Origin: Haliea sp. E1-2-M8
GTDB taxonomy: Bacteria > Pseudomonadota > Gammaproteobacteria > Pseudomonadales > Halieaceae
Assembly (NCBI RefSeq): GCF_030649675.1
Contig: NZ_JAUTDR010000001.1
Coordinates: 186,001-250,000, forward strand
Reading direction: 5' to 3'
Length of the DNA: 64,000 nucleotides
This document shows, piece by piece, positions 18,259 through 28,565 of this stretch. The notes under the pieces are model-generated. The model had not been told where the DNA came from, ran no database searches, and was given only the letters and a program-made list of their open reading frames with translations. The stretch's first letter is position 1. The number at the start of each line of letters is the position of its first letter. The position numbers were made by a program, and so were the translations under genes.

Positions 18259-19221
18259 TCAGGCCAGGGGAGCGTGTGCAGCGCCCAGCAGACCGGGCTG
18301 CGCGTGGGTGATCACCCTCACCGGCATTCGCTCGAGATGCCCGTGCATGGGGCCGCGATCGGTAAAGCGCGGATGAAAGTCGCTCAGTTGCAGAAACTCT
18401 GGAAAGGTGGGCAGGATACCTCCGGCCAGGAACAGGCCACCAAATGCGCCGCTGGCCAGAATAAAATCGGCACTGGCCACACCCAGCAGCGCGCAAAATC
18501 GGTGCAGCGTGGCAGTACACAGCGCATCCGCCCCAGACAGCGCCCGGGTGCTGATTTCCTCGCTCTGCAGGGGTTCGGCAGTAGTGCCCTGCACTAGCGC
18601 CAGCGCCTGGTAAATCCGCCCCAGGCCCGGCCCTGACAGCAATAGCTCGGTGTAGATCCGCCCGTGCTGGTGCATCAGGACGCGCCAGAGCTCGAGTTCC
18701 AGCAAGCCCTGCGGCGCAAGCGCCATGTGCCCCGGTTCGCAGGGCACGGCGCGATGGGGCTGGGCGCTGGTATCCAGTACCGCGCCACCGAGCCCGGTGC
18801 CCGGCCCCAGGACGGCGAGCCGCGGGTAGAGGGTGGTACCGGGGTGAATTTCGTAGCAGTCTCCGGGCTGTAGCCAGGGCAGGGCAAAGGCGTTGGCCTG
18901 GAAGTCGTTGAGCAGACGGACCCGGTTCCAGCCAAACCGCGCCGCGAGCTCGCTGCCGCGAAAGGACCAGTTGCAGTTGCTCATGCGCGCGAAGTCGCCT
19001 GCGGGTGGAGCCGCCACCGCGATGCAGGCCTCAAGGGGCCGGGCTTCGGGGAAGTCATCCAGCCAGCGGGTGACCACCGCCTCCAGCCCGGTGAAATCGC
19101 CATTACGGTAGCGCGTCACTGCCAGCAGCCGGGGTTCGGTGGGATCAAACAGGGCGATGCGCGTATTGGTGCCGCCGACGTCCGCTACCAGGCGTCCGCT
19201 GCGCTCCGGCACCCGGCTCAT
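18259..19221 (-). CDS. glk: glucokinase
   Basis: ATP-dependent phosphorylation of glucose, Glk (bacterial ROK-unrelated) family. 320 residues: N-terminal phosphate-binding ADVGGTNTRIALFD, catalytic Asp in LLNDFQANAFALP, LGPGTGLGGAVLD, EPGHMALAPQ, and SGAFGGLFLAGGILP near the C-terminus. Overlaps the stop of pyk by 4 bases (same strand), so the two are translationally coupled. Confidence 0.9.
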   Translation of the reverse strand: MSRVPERSGRLVADVGGTNTRIALFDPTEPRLLAVTRYRNGDFTGLEAVVTRWLDDFPEARPLEACIAVAAPPAGDFARMSNCNWSFRGSELAARFGWNRVRLLNDFQANAFALPWLQPGDCYEIHPGTTLYPRLAVLGPGTGLGGAVLDTSAQPHRAVPCEPGHMALAPQGLLELELWRVLMHQHGRIYTELLLSGPGLGRIYQALALVQGTTAEPLQSEEISTRALSGADALCTATLHRFCALLGVASADFILASGAFGGLFLAGGILPTFPEFLQLSDFHPRFTDRGPMHGHLERMPVRVITHAQPGLLGAAHAPLA

Positions 19222-20666
19222 AGAACCGGCAGGATCTTCATGATGTTGGTGGAGCCGGGCCTGCCCATGATCGCACCCTTGGTCAGCAGTACCGCATCGC
19301 CCTTGTGCAGTTGACCCTCATCACAGAGGAACTCGATGGCGCTGGCCTCGACGGTATCCTGGTCAAACACGCTGGCGTCGAAAAACAGTGGCACGACGCC
19401 GCGGCACAGACAGAGCCGTTGCAGGGTTTCACTGCGGTTACTCAGGGCGAAAATCGGCAGGCCTGAACTCAGGCGCGACATCAACAGCGGCGTGGTGCCG
19501 GACTCGGTCAGGCAGGCAATGCCGCGCACGGTCTTGTAGTGGTTGGCGGCATAGATTGCAGACATCGCAATCGTTTCCTGGGCGCTGGCAAACTGCTTGT
19601 CGAGGCGGTAGCGGGAGGTTCTCGCCACCGGATGGCGCTCGGCTCCCAGTGCCGCGTCGGCCATAGCCGTTACCACTTCCACCGGGAAGCTGCCCACGGC
19701 GGTCTCTGCCGACAGCATTACCGCGTCGGTACCGTCGAGGACCGCATTGGCCACGTCGAAGACTTCGGCCCGGGTAGGCATGGGGCTGTTGATCATCGAC
19801 TCCATCATCTGGGTGGCGGTGATAACCACCCGGTCCATCTTGCGGGCGCGGGAGATCAGGTCCTTCTGCAGACCTATCAATTCCGCGTCGCCGACTTCCA
19901 CCCCGAGGTCGCCCCTGGCTACCATGATGCCGAAAGCGGCGTCGATAATGCCGTTGAGAGTGGCGTCGTCCGCCACGACCTCTGCCCGTTCGATCTTGGC
20001 GATGATGGCGGGCTCGAGCTGATGCGCACGCAGCAGGTCGCGGGTCTGGAAAATATCCTCCGCACTGGAGACGAAGGATACGGCGACAAAATCGGGGCGT
20101 ACTTCGGCCAGGCTGTCGATGTCGGCGATGTCCTTGGTGGTCAGCGCCGGCGCGGCCAGGCCGCCACCGAGGCGGTTGATTCCCTTGCGCGAGCCGAGTG
20201 TTCCGCCGACCAGGACCGTGCAGTCGACGGTGTTGGCCTGGACCTCGTCGACCCGCAGGCGCAGACGGCCGTCATCGAGCAGCAGGGTGTCGCCGCGGAA
20301 CACGCTGGTAGTCAGTGCCGGATAGTCCAGCCCGACACTGTGGGCGTCTCCTGCGGCGTCGTCCAGACCCAGATCCAGCCGGAACCGGTCGCCGTTCTCC
20401 AGCCGCACCGAACCGTCGCGAAAACTGCCGATGCGAATTTTGGGTCCTTGCAGGTCGGCGAGGATGCCCACATAGCGGCCGGCCACGGCTGCCTGCTTGC
20501 GTATGCGCTGGGCTACCTGGGCATGCTGGGCAGCGGAGCCGTGGCTGAAATTGAGCCTGAACACATTCACCCCGGCGCTGATAAGCCGGGCTATCATGTC
20601 CTCGGATTCACTGCCGGGGCCGATGGTGGCGACAATTTTGGTGCGCCGGTTGACTCTGGGTGTCAC
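19218..20666 (-). CDS. pyk: pyruvate kinase
   Basis: PEP plus ADP to pyruvate plus ATP. 482 residues, GTG start. N-terminal [18 protein letters not shown] and [12 protein letters not shown], beta-barrel B domain, the catalytic Lys/Glu segment [10 protein letters not shown], divalent-metal Glu/Asp in [52 protein letters not shown] signature, and a C-terminal allosteric domain. First four bases overlap the end of glpQ. Together with glk it makes a small glycolytic/ED operon. Confidence 0.95.
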   Translation of the reverse strand: MTPRVNRRTKIVATIGPGSESEDMIARLISAGVNVFRLNFSHGSAAQHAQVAQRIRKQAAVAGRYVGILADLQGPKIRIGSFRDGSVRLENGDRFRLDLGLDDAAGDAHSVGLDYPALTTSVFRGDTLLLDDGRLRLRVDEVQANTVDCTVLVGGTLGSRKGINRLGGGLAAPALTTKDIADIDSLAEVRPDFVAVSFVSSAEDIFQTRDLLRAHQLEPAIIAKIERAEVVADDATLNGIIDAAFGIMVARGDLGVEVGDAELIGLQKDLISRARKMDRVVITATQMMESMINSPMPTRAEVFDVANAVLDGTDAVMLSAETAVGSFPVEVVTAMADAALGAERHPVARTSRYRLDKQFASAQETIAMSAIYAANHYKTVRGIACLTESGTTPLLMSRLSSGLPIFALSNRSETLQRLCLCRGVVPLFFDASVFDQDTVEASAIEFLCDEGQLHKGDAVLLTKGAIMGRPGSTNIMKILPVL

Positions 20667-21703
20667 GGTGAGGTCCTGTTGTCGGGGTGCTGGAGCAAAT
20701 AATTGCTGGCGAGGTCGGGAAAGTCGGTAAACAGGCCGTCGACACCGGCCTGGTGCAGAAAAATGTCGAGCAATTCCTCGAAGCTCTCTATGCCTTCCGG
20801 CAGCTGGTCGGCGCGGAAGGTATAGGGATGTACCTGCAGCCCCCGTTCCTGGGCCAGAGCCACCAGATCGCTGAGTTCCACGCTGCCATCGGCCCGCTTG
20901 CCGCGATAGATCTGCATCAGCCAGGGGCCGATGCCATCGGCGTAGCCGGCCACAGCGTCCAGGCCGGCGGCGGTCTGCAGGAAATCGTAGTCCACCGCGC
21001 TGTCTTCGCCCCAGTTACTGTCGGCGATCAGTTGGATCAGCGGCAGGGGGGTCTGCAGGGTGTTGCGCAGATAGCGCAGGGTGGCGTCGTCAAAGCACTG
21101 CAGGAATACCTGGTCCCGGCGCTGGTCATAGCCCTTCTCCACCAGCACTTCAAGCACCCGGCGAGCAATATCCTGGCCCTCCCGGAGGTGGAAATTGGGC
21201 GCCTTGAGTTCAATGTAGAGCCCGGTTTTGCGGCCGCGGCTGTGGTCCAGCCCGCTGATAAAGTCGATTTCCTCCGCCAGGGTAGGAACGGTCAGTAGCC
21301 CCGGCCCCAGGGGGAAGCGGTTCGGGAAAGCGGCGTTTCCGTCCGGGCCGGTGCGTTCGTGGGCGCGCAGGGTGCGGATTTCCGCGATGCTGAAGTCGAT
21401 CGCGTAGTAGCGGCCGTCCTGCCGGGCGCGGTCGGGAAAGCGCGCGGCGACGTCCGTGGTGGATTCCAGGTGGATGTCGTGGAGGACGATGGGGACGCCA
21501 TCGCGGGTCAGCACCACATCCTGTTCCAGGTAATCGGCACCCATGGCGTGAGCCAGGGCCTTGGCCGCCAGAGTATGCTCCGGCAGGTAGCCGCTGGCGC
21601 CGCGGTGGGCAATAACAATCGGGGAATTGGCAGCTGTCGTCATAGCCGTCCATGGTAGCAGGACAGCGGCGATCAGGGCGAGATGCCGCTGCCCTAATCG
21701 CAT
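20663..21703 (-). CDS. glpQ: periplasmic glycerophosphodiester phosphodiesterase
   Basis: Hydrolyses glycerophosphodiesters to glycerol-3-phosphate and the alcohol. 346 residues from the ATG at 21703. Signal peptide to about residue 25, then the GDPD domain: catalytic [19 protein letters not shown], metal-binding [17 protein letters not shown], and [12 protein letters not shown] near the end. The open frame extends 112 codons further upstream but that part overlaps the aldehyde dehydrogenase gene out of phase and has no signal sequence. Its 3' end overlaps pyk by 4 bases. Confidence 0.9.
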   Translation of the reverse strand: MRLGQRHLALIAAVLLPWTAMTTAANSPIVIAHRGASGYLPEHTLAAKALAHAMGADYLEQDVVLTRDGVPIVLHDIHLESTTDVAARFPDRARQDGRYYAIDFSIAEIRTLRAHERTGPDGNAAFPNRFPLGPGLLTVPTLAEEIDFISGLDHSRGRKTGLYIELKAPNFHLREGQDIARRVLEVLVEKGYDQRRDQVFLQCFDDATLRYLRNTLQTPLPLIQLIADSNWGEDSAVDYDFLQTAAGLDAVAGYADGIGPWLMQIYRGKRADGSVELSDLVALAQERGLQVHPYTFRADQLPEGIESFEELLDIFLHQAGVDGLFTDFPDLASNYLLQHPDNRTSP

Positions 21704-21722
21704 CGCCAACCTGCCGATGTGC

Positions 21723-23183
21723 TCACTTCTTGACCTGCATGCTGATGGTCTTCTCCGTGGCCTTGCCGTAGGGCGGCAGCATTCCGCCCAGCTTGCCGAC
21801 GTTGATGCCCGCCTGCCGGTAGACGGATTTGGCGTGGCTGAAGGTGCGGAAGCCGGCTTCGCCGTGGTAGGCGCCCATACCGCTGGGCCCGACCCCGCCA
21901 AACGGCAGTTCCTCCTGCATGACGTGCATGATGACATCGTTGATGCAGGCGCCGCCGGAAGTCGTGCGCTTGAGCACGGCTTCTTCCTCGGCCTTGTCAC
22001 TGCCGAAGTAATACGCTGCCAGTGGCCGCGGGTTGGCATTGACGTAGTCGATGGTCTCGTTGAAATCCTTGTAGGTGCGGATCGGCAGCAGGGGGCCGAA
22101 CAGCTCCTCCTGCATCAGCTTGAGATCATCCGCGGGCTGGGGGATCAGGGTCGGGGGAATTTTCCGGTTCCCCTGCTGGGCGCTGAAATCCTCGTTGCCC
22201 GGATTGATCGCAATGGTCTTCAGGCCGCGCTCTTCGGCTTCGCGCAGATAGCCCGTCAGGCGTTCGTAGTGGCGCTCGTTGACCACGGCGGTGTACTCGG
22301 GATTGGCGAGGATAGTGGGGTACATGGCAGTGACGGCCTTTTCCGCCGCGGCAATCACTTCCTGCAGTTTTTCCTCCGGTACCATCAGGTAGTCCGGCGC
22401 CAGACAGATCTGGCCGGCGTTCAGGGTCTTGCCCAGCATGACCCGTTCCAGGCTCTGTTCGAGGTTGGCGCTGCGGGAAATGATCACCGGGGACTTGCCG
22501 CCCAGTTCCAGGGTAACCGGCACCAGGTTGCGGGCCGCCGCGGTCATGATGTGGCGGGCAACCGAGGTCGCGCCGGTAAACAGCAGGTGGTCGAAGGGCA
22601 GGGCGGAAAAAGCCTGGCCCACTTCCGGGCCGCCGGTAAAGATGGCAACTTCCTTCTCGTCCCAGGCCGCGGCGACCATTTCCGCCATCACTTCTGAGGT
22701 GGCGGGAGTGAACTCCGAGGGCTTGATCAGGGCCCGGTTGCCCGCAGCCAGAATCCCCGCCAGCGGGCCGAAGGTCAGGTTCACCGGGAAGTTCCAGGGT
22801 GAGATCACGCCGACAACCCCCAGCGGCTGGTACTCGATCCGGGAGCGGCCGCCAAGCAGGTTGAGCGGGAACATGGTGGGCCGACGCTGGGGCCGCATCC
22901 ACTTGCGCAGGTGTTTGCGCGCGTGTTTCAGCGGTGTAACCGCGGCGGCGACGTCGGTCAGCAGGCTGACCTGGCGAGCCCTGCAGCTGAAATCCGCGTT
23001 CAGCGCTTCGACGATCTTGTCCTGATACTTGAGCACTACATCGATGCCGCGATCAAGGCGGTCGATGCGCGTTTCGGCGCTGACGTCCCCTTCCCGCAGG
23101 TAGTCCTTGCGCTGGGCTTCCAGCGCCTGCAGCATGCGTTGCTCAATGCCTTCTGCCTGATTGATTGCTTGCGGTGCGTTCAT
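21723..23183 (-). CDS. coniferyl-aldehyde-dehydrogenase-like NAD(P)-dependent aldehyde dehydrogenase
   Basis: 486 residues from the ATG at 23183 (AGAGGA site upstream). ALDH fold: [29 protein letters not shown], Glu base in [12 protein letters not shown], catalytic Cys in [15 protein letters not shown], and the C-terminal [24 protein letters not shown]. The short form without a long C-terminal extension and the GQICLAPDY wording are those of the CalB/coniferyl aldehyde dehydrogenase group, which also takes medium-chain aliphatic aldehydes. Substrate is not determined from sequence. Confidence 0.9.
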   Translation of the reverse strand: MNAPQAINQAEGIEQRMLQALEAQRKDYLREGDVSAETRIDRLDRGIDVVLKYQDKIVEALNADFSCRARQVSLLTDVAAAVTPLKHARKHLRKWMRPQRRPTMFPLNLLGGRSRIEYQPLGVVGVISPWNFPVNLTFGPLAGILAAGNRALIKPSEFTPATSEVMAEMVAAAWDEKEVAIFTGGPEVGQAFSALPFDHLLFTGATSVARHIMTAAARNLVPVTLELGGKSPVIISRSANLEQSLERVMLGKTLNAGQICLAPDYLMVPEEKLQEVIAAAEKAVTAMYPTILANPEYTAVVNERHYERLTGYLREAEERGLKTIAINPGNEDFSAQQGNRKIPPTLIPQPADDLKLMQEELFGPLLPIRTYKDFNETIDYVNANPRPLAAYYFGSDKAEEEAVLKRTTSGGACINDVIMHVMQEELPFGGVGPSGMGAYHGEAGFRTFSHAKSVYRQAGINVGKLGGMLPPYGKATEKTISMQVKK

Positions 23184-23433
23184 GGCTGTTATCCTCTTGT
23201 TGGCCGAGTTGTCTGACGGCAATCGCTATGAACCCAGTATAGTAGTGCCCTCTGTCGAAATTAACCGCCACTGCCGGTCTTTTGTGGCCACGACGAACTG
23301 GTCATGGAGACAGGCAGCATTTACCAACAGGCAAGTGCAGGATGAACTGTGACCAGTGTGAGGTTGTCGAGGCAATCCCCACCTAGAGCGACCGGTATAT
23401 CTGACAGCACCGTTTGCAGCACTGGAGCGACTG
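23184..23433. other. 250-base divergent intergenic region
   Basis: Separates the minus-strand aldehyde dehydrogenase from the plus-strand c-di-GMP gene. No convincing promoter, palindrome or small gene was seen, apart from the dehydrogenase ribosome site at its left edge. Confidence 0.3.
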
Positions 23434-25932
23434 ATGAAAGATTCCGAAGGAGACAAGCTGCCCCGTTCCGGCCCTATTGATCTGGCGTCCATCATCGAGT
23501 ACTCGCCCTGCGTGGCGATTACCTGGTGCAACCGGCCGGGATGGCCCGTCGACTTTGTCAGCGCGAACTTTCTGCAGTTTGGCTACGATGCGGCCGATTT
23601 GATGTCTGGCCAATTGACGTACCGCAGCCTGATCCACCCGGATGACCTGGCCAGAATTGAGCCGGAGCTGCTGGCCCGGATCGAGCTCGGTCCCGATCAG
23701 TATCGGGAGCGGTACCGGCTGCGCCACGGTGCCGGCCACTGGATCTGGGTAGAGGGCTATAGCTGGCTTATCCGCGAACAGAGCGGAGACGTGATCCGCC
23801 TGGGCGGTTTACTGATCGATGTCACGGAGCAGGAACTGATTGCCCAGGCGTTGCAGGAAAGTGAGCACCGGTTCCGCAGCCTGTTCGAAAATCTGGAGCG
23901 GGTCTCCGTGCAGGGGTATGACCACGAGCACAAGGTCCATTTCTGGAACCGGGCCAGTGAGCAACTGTATGGCTACAGCCGCTCTGAGGCGCAGGGTCGC
24001 ACCCTGGAGTCGCTGATTATCCCGCCCCCCATGCGGGAGCAGGTGACTCGCAGTATTGATGCGTGGGCAAGCGGCGGACCGGCGATTCCCCCCGGAGAGC
24101 TGGTACTGCAGGACAAGTACGGCGATCCGGTGCCGGTATACTCCAGTCATGTCATGACAAAAGACTCCCGTGGCCGGCAGGAGCTTTACTGCATCGATAT
24201 TGACCTCAGTGAGCAGAAGGCCTACCAGCGCCAGCTGGAGCAACTGGCTCATCACGATGCGCTCACCGGGCTGCCCAATCGATTGCTGCTGACCGAGCGG
24301 CTCAAGCTCAGCATGGCCCAGGCTGAACGCCGGGCGCAGAGGGTGGCTGTGGTCTATCTCGATCTGGACAGCTTCAAGCCGATCAATGACCGCTTTGGTC
24401 ACGAGGTGGGCGACCGGCTGCTGGCCGCTCTGGCGGAGCGCATGCAGCGCGCTCTGCGCGGGGGCGACACCCTGGCTCGGCTCGGCGGTGACGAGTTTGT
24501 GGCGGTGCTGGTGGATATCGATGACGTCGACCAGAGCTTGCATGTGCTCGATCGGGTGCTGGCAGCGGCTTCCGATCCGTTGCAGCTAGAGGGGCTGCAA
24601 CTGGAGGTGTCCGCCAGTGCCGGGGTCACCTTCTATCCGCAAAGCATTGAGGACATCGATGCCGATCAGCTGCTGCGTCAGGCCGATCAGGCCATGTACC
24701 AGGCCAAACTCGCCGGCAAGAACCGGTTTCATCTGTTCGATGCCGAGTATGACCGCAGCTTGCGCAGCCGCCACGAGGTGTGTGAAGAGGTCCGTCGCGG
24801 CCTGGCCAGGGGTGAGTTCGTCCTGTTCTATCAACCCAAGGTCAATATGCGCAGCGGCGCGGTAATCGGTGCCGAAGCCCTGATTCGCTGGCAGCATCCA
24901 GAGCGTGGCCTGGTGCCCCCGCTGGGGTTTTTGCCGATGATTGCCCGCGACAGGGTGGAGGTAGAACTGGGCAACTGGGTAATGCGGGAAGCTCTGGACC
25001 AGCTTGCGCGCTGGCGCCGGCAGGGGCTGAACTTGCCGGTCACCGTCAACATTTCGGGCTTCCACCTGCAGCAGGCCGGATTCAGCGCGGAGCTTGAGAC
25101 CCTGCTGGTAAAGCATCCCGAACTACCCCCAGGCGGCTTCGGCCTTGAGGTTCTGGAAAGCAGTGCGCTGGAGGACATACAGCAGGTGTCGCGGGTCATC
25201 GGCGAATGCGCTGCGCTGGAGGTGCCGTTTTCGCTGGATGACTTTGGCACTGGCTACTCCTCGCTCACCTATCTCAAGCAATTGCCGGCCCGGGAACTGA
25301 AAATTGACCGGAGTTTTGTCAGGAATATGCTGGAGGATCCCGATGACCTCGCCATCCTTGAGGGGGTGCTCGGGCTGGCCCGGGCATTTTCCCGAAGCGT
25401 CATTGCCGAGGGTGTGGAAACGGTGACCCACGGCGAGGTTTTGTTGCACCTTGGTTGCGAGCTGGCCCAGGGTTACGGCATAGCGAGGCCAATGCCCGCT
25501 GCCGACATCCCGGCCTGGCTGGCAAGCTGGGCGCCGCCCGCTGCGTGGCGCCGGGCCACACTGCTGCCGCGAGAAGCGCTGCCGTGGCTCTATGCCAGCG
25601 TTGAGCACCGGGCCTGGATGACCGGGCTACGAAGCTACCTGGAGGGAGGTCGATCGCCGCAGCCGGTACTTGGCGCGGAGCGTTGCCGGATCAGCCAGCT
25701 GTTGGCGACTACCCCCTCCGGGAGTGTCGCTGAAAATGATGCATTCAGGGCCCTGCTTGATCTCCATGAACGTCTGCACGCGGCGGCCAATACCCTGGTG
25801 GCGGAATTTCGTGGCCAGTTACCGGAGGTTGTTGCCAGCCGTCTGCAGGCGGTGGATCAACTCAGCGCACAGCTTATCGAGCAGCTCAATCAGATAATTC
25901 GTTCGCCGCCCCACACCGGGCCTGGTCCTTGA
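23434..25932 (+). CDS. PAS-PAS-GGDEF-EAL c-di-GMP enzyme with C-terminal CZB-like zinc domain
   Basis: 832 residues, no membrane segment. PAS/PAC domain 1 (about 20-133, HWIWVEGYSWLIRE), PAS 2 (about 145-262), GGDEF (about 270-437) with intact GGDEF at 351-355 and an inhibitory RxxD site (RGGD 342-345), EAL (about 450-700) with EALIRW (480s), DDFGTGYSS (602-610), the Lys of ELKIDRSFV and AEGVET (658-663), so both synthesis and hydrolysis of c-di-GMP look possible. Residues about 715-830 form an extra helical domain: His725, Cys751, His778 and His782 have the H-x25-C-x26-H-x3-H pattern of the CZB zinc-binding fold of DgcZ and chemoreceptors. That domain call is mine from the residue pattern. 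Confidence 0.9.
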   Translation: MKDSEGDKLPRSGPIDLASIIEYSPCVAITWCNRPGWPVDFVSANFLQFGYDAADLMSGQLTYRSLIHPDDLARIEPELLARIELGPDQYRERYRLRHGAGHWIWVEGYSWLIREQSGDVIRLGGLLIDVTEQELIAQALQESEHRFRSLFENLERVSVQGYDHEHKVHFWNRASEQLYGYSRSEAQGRTLESLIIPPPMREQVTRSIDAWASGGPAIPPGELVLQDKYGDPVPVYSSHVMTKDSRGRQELYCIDIDLSEQKAYQRQLEQLAHHDALTGLPNRLLLTERLKLSMAQAERRAQRVAVVYLDLDSFKPINDRFGHEVGDRLLAALAERMQRALRGGDTLARLGGDEFVAVLVDIDDVDQSLHVLDRVLAAASDPLQLEGLQLEVSASAGVTFYPQSIEDIDADQLLRQADQAMYQAKLAGKNRFHLFDAEYDRSLRSRHEVCEEVRRGLARGEFVLFYQPKVNMRSGAVIGAEALIRWQHPERGLVPPLGFLPMIARDRVEVELGNWVMREALDQLARWRRQGLNLPVTVNISGFHLQQAGFSAELETLLVKHPELPPGGFGLEVLESSALEDIQQVSRVIGECAALEVPFSLDDFGTGYSSLTYLKQLPARELKIDRSFVRNMLEDPDDLAILEGVLGLARAFSRSVIAEGVETVTHGEVLLHLGCELAQGYGIARPMPAADIPAWLASWAPPAAWRRATLLPREALPWLYASVEHRAWMTGLRSYLEGGRSPQPVLGAERCRISQLLATTPSGSVAENDAFRALLDLHERLHAAANTLVAEFRGQLPEVVASRLQAVDQLSAQLIEQLNQIIRSPPHTGPGP

Positions 25933-25979
25933 GCGGATTCGGGCTTGGCATAGCCGGTCGCTCCTGCTAAAACAGCGCC

Positions 25980-26327
25980 ATGGAAAATACGCCCCCCAAT
26001 ATCGATTCCCGGACGCCGTCGCCGCCACATGGCTATTCGCGTCAGTGTGACTACAGCCGCGAGCAGCAGCTGCACATTGTGGCGGAGTTCCACGCCCACA
26101 GAATCCGGCCCAGCCGCATTGCCTATCGGGTCGGTATCGACATCGCCTTTATCGAGGCGCTGATCGCGGGAGAAATGGAGGAGGAGCGGTTTCCGCGCCT
26201 GGTGGCGCATTACCGGCGCCAGCGCTACCGGCAACGCATGCAGGCCAGCAACAGCCATAACGGCGTCACCCGGTTTGAACTGCAGCAGCGCATAGAGGGC
26301 GACTTCCAGCGCGAGACAGACCTCTAG
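25980..26327 (+). CDS. small basic hypothetical protein
   Basis: 115 residues beginning MENTPPNIDS. Not recognised. The middle (residues 20-85) is predicted helical with REQQLHIVAEFHAHRIRPSRIAYRVGIDIAFIEALI, which could be a helix-turn-helix, followed by a very basic stretch (RLVAHYRRQRYRQR). 47 bases downstream of the GGDEF-EAL gene on the same strand and overlapping the stop of the convergent TetR gene by 4 bases. Composition looks coding, but no strong ribosome site precedes it. A nucleic-acid-binding role is only a guess. Confidence 0.55.
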   Translation: MENTPPNIDSRTPSPPHGYSRQCDYSREQQLHIVAEFHAHRIRPSRIAYRVGIDIAFIEALIAGEMEEERFPRLVAHYRRQRYRQRMQASNSHNGVTRFELQQRIEGDFQRETDL

Positions 26328-26980
26328 CGGCTGGCGCTCTTGCCGCAGACTTGCCTGAAGCCCGCGGCGACAAACGGAATCATGTGGTTGTAGGCGGCCT
26401 CGAAATCAGCGGACAGGCACTTGCCGCCGGACAGTTTGTCGATACGGCCAGTCTGGGCCAGGGTCAGGGTCAACGCGCCGGAAAGATTGTGGTAGCACCA
26501 GTAAAGGTCCTCGTCCCGGGCGTCCGGCAGAGCCTTGCGCAGGGCGGCAATAAACTCGCTCACCAGTTGGTCAAACAGCTTGGACATCATGCGCGGCCCC
26601 CAGTAGGGGGAGTTGTTGATATAGGCAATGAGCGCGAGATAGTGCTGCCAGCCCGGGTCCCCGGTTTCCTGGGCCAGCTCCAGGGGGCGCAGAAACGCTT
26701 CGATAATCTGTTCAACGCTGGGCCCCTGGCTGTCCGCCGATTGCTGGCAGGCCCGCAGTGCGTCGAGGCGGGCGCTGTTGAGCAGCTCTGCCCGGCGCTC
26801 GAAAACCGCGTTGAACAGGTCCAGCTTCTTGCCGAAGTGGTAGCTGGCCAGCGCCACATCGACACCGGCGCCCTTCGCGATCTGGCGCAGGGTCACGCCA
26901 TCGTAGCCGTGCAGAGCAAACAGCTCCTCCGCAACATCGAGGATGCGTTCTCGTTTAGGCTGGCTGCGGGGCTTGCTCAT
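26324..26980 (-). CDS. TetR-family repressor, probable regulator of the adjacent uptake locus
   Basis: 218 residues from ATG 26980; 13 codons of open frame upstream are less likely. N-terminal HTH: RILDVAEELFALHGYDGVTLRQIAKGAGVDVALASYHFGKKLDLFNAVF. The ligand domain (about 65-215) has the WQHYLALIAYINNSPYWG segment of a subgroup of TetR proteins. Divergent from the symporter gene, with a 16-bp palindrome at 27029 in the gap and two more before the TonB receptor; it most likely represses all three and itself. Ligand unknown, likely the imported acid or its CoA ester. Confidence 0.9.
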   Translation of the reverse strand: MSKPRSQPKRERILDVAEELFALHGYDGVTLRQIAKGAGVDVALASYHFGKKLDLFNAVFERRAELLNSARLDALRACQQSADSQGPSVEQIIEAFLRPLELAQETGDPGWQHYLALIAYINNSPYWGPRMMSKLFDQLVSEFIAALRKALPDARDEDLYWCYHNLSGALTLTLAQTGRIDKLSGGKCLSADFEAAYNHMIPFVAAGFRQVCGKSASR

Positions 26981-27028
26981 GATCGATGCGTGTCTTCCTG
27001 TCCGGCGGGACCATAGCATAATCTAAAT

Positions 27029-27044
27029 TTCAACGCTTGTTGAA
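27029..27044. promoter_or_regulatory. operator 1, TTCAAC-N4-GTTGAA
   Basis: Perfect 6-bp arms with centre GCTT. It overlaps the -35 regions of candidate promoters in both directions: TTGAAT-17-CAGAAT (27040-27068) for the symporter, and TCAACA-17-TATGCT on the minus strand (27043-27015) for tetR. Same motif as 28569 and 28600. Confidence 0.75.
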
Positions 27045-27068
27045 TGTTTCGCTGATTTTGTTCAGAAT
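27040..27068 (+). promoter_or_regulatory. candidate promoter of the symporter gene
   Basis: TTGAAT, 17 bases, CAGAAT, ending 42 bases before the start codon. The -35 is inside operator 1. Confidence 0.4.
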
Positions 27069-27110
27069 CCGGTCCGGACCGACACCATAACCATAACCGG
27101 GCACCCCGCC

Positions 27111-28565
27111 ATGACTCCCGATCTGTTCAAGTACCTTATCACTGCAACCTACGTCGTACTGGTTTTCTGGTTGTCCTGGGTGGGCATGCGCCGCACCCGG
27201 GACATCCGCGGCTTCTCCATCGGCAACAAGGACATGAGCCCCTACCTGATCGGCATCACTCTGGCGGCGTCCATAGCCTCCACCGCGACCTTCGTGATCA
27301 ACCCCGGTTTTGTCTACAGCCACGGTTTGAGTGCATACCTGCATTACGGTCTCGCCGGGTCCCTGGGCATTCTCACCGCGTTTCTGGTCCTGACCCGGGG
27401 ATTCCTGCGGCTGGGTGAGAGCAGCAGGGCCCTGACCATTCCCCAGTGGATCTTCTACCGCTACAACCACCGCGGCCTGAGCCTGTTCTTCGCCTTTATC
27501 AATCTGCTGTCGATTACCTTTGTGGTGTTGATCCTGGTCGGTTGCAGCCTGTTGGTGACCGGCCTGTTTCCCGTCGACCAGAAGACCGCGCTGATTCTGG
27601 TGCTGGTGTTTGTATTTTCCTATGTGCTGATGGGCGGGACTTACGCCCACGCCTATACCAATACCCTCCAGGGTCTGATGATGCTGGCGATCACGGTGAT
27701 CCTGTTTGTGCAGGGCTGGAAATACTTCGGGGGCGATCCGCTGGCGGCGCTGCGCGGAGTCGGCGCCGGTTATGCCGGTGCCGTCAATAGCGGCAGCGAT
27801 CTCTACTTCGACTTCTTCTCGGTATTTGTCAGCGGTTTTGTGGTGACCTTTGCCCTGATGCTGCAGCCCCACATTCTGACCAAGGTGCTCTATCTGCGCA
27901 GCGAGCGCGACATCGGCAAGTTCATCGGCACCACGGTGGTGGTCGGCACCGTGTTCACCCTGATGCTGATGATCGGTTTCTACGCCCGCCTGGCCGGGCT
28001 CGAAGTGCCGGATCAGGACACTGTAGTCCGGGAGTACCTGCTGTTTGAGTTCGGCAGTTCCGTGTGGGGAGAGTACGCGCTGGTATTCATATTTCTCACC
28101 TTGCTCGCCGCGGGCATGAGTACGCTGGACGGCATTCTGGTGTCCCTGTCGGCCATGGTGGTCAGCGATATCGTCCAGCCCCTCTGGGGCGATCGCTACA
28201 ACGCGCTGGCGCTGTCGCGCATTGTGCTGGTTCTGGTGGGGGTGATCGGCGTCATCCTGGCCTGGAACCCGCCGCCCCTGATCGGTCTGTTTGCCCAGAA
28301 AGGCGTTTACGGTCTGGCGGCGGCTTCCATCGTACCGGTGTTGTTTGGAGTCCTGGTGCGGCGTCACATTCCCCTCTGGGTGGTGCTGGGGGCGGCTGTG
28401 CTGGGCCTGTTTTGCCACCTGGGACTGAACCTGACCGGGCTGGTAAAAAATCCGGCGGTGTCCGCCAGCTATGCCATTTTTCTGGCCCTGGGCTATGGGC
28501 TGCTGGGGCTGCTGCTGACCCGGCCGAAGCCCGGGATTCCTGAACCTGCCGCCAGCCCCTCTTGA
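27111..28565 (+). CDS. sodium:solute symporter family (SSS) permease
   Basis: 484 residues, about 13 membrane segments, SSS family (PutP/ActP/PanF relatives). N-terminal YVVLVFWLSWVGMRRTRDIRGFSIGNKDMSPYLIGITLAASIASTATFV fits the sodium-site region of helix 1 and the ASxxSt motif; TLLAAGMSTLDGILVSLSAMVVSDIV is the conserved helix 8 region with Ser/Thr sodium ligands. Substrate is not known; the neighbours (acyl-CoA ligase, TonB receptor) suggest an organic acid. Ends 3 bases into the -35 box of the next promoter. Confidence 0.9.
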   Translation: MTPDLFKYLITATYVVLVFWLSWVGMRRTRDIRGFSIGNKDMSPYLIGITLAASIASTATFVINPGFVYSHGLSAYLHYGLAGSLGILTAFLVLTRGFLRLGESSRALTIPQWIFYRYNHRGLSLFFAFINLLSITFVVLILVGCSLLVTGLFPVDQKTALILVLVFVFSYVLMGGTYAHAYTNTLQGLMMLAITVILFVQGWKYFGGDPLAALRGVGAGYAGAVNSGSDLYFDFFSVFVSGFVVTFALMLQPHILTKVLYLRSERDIGKFIGTTVVVGTVFTLMLMIGFYARLAGLEVPDQDTVVREYLLFEFGSSVWGEYALVFIFLTLLAAGMSTLDGILVSLSAMVVSDIVQPLWGDRYNALALSRIVLVLVGVIGVILAWNPPPLIGLFAQKGVYGLAAASIVPVLFGVLVRRHIPLWVVLGAAVLGLFCHLGLNLTGLVKNPAVSASYAIFLALGYGLLGLLLTRPKPGIPEPAASPS

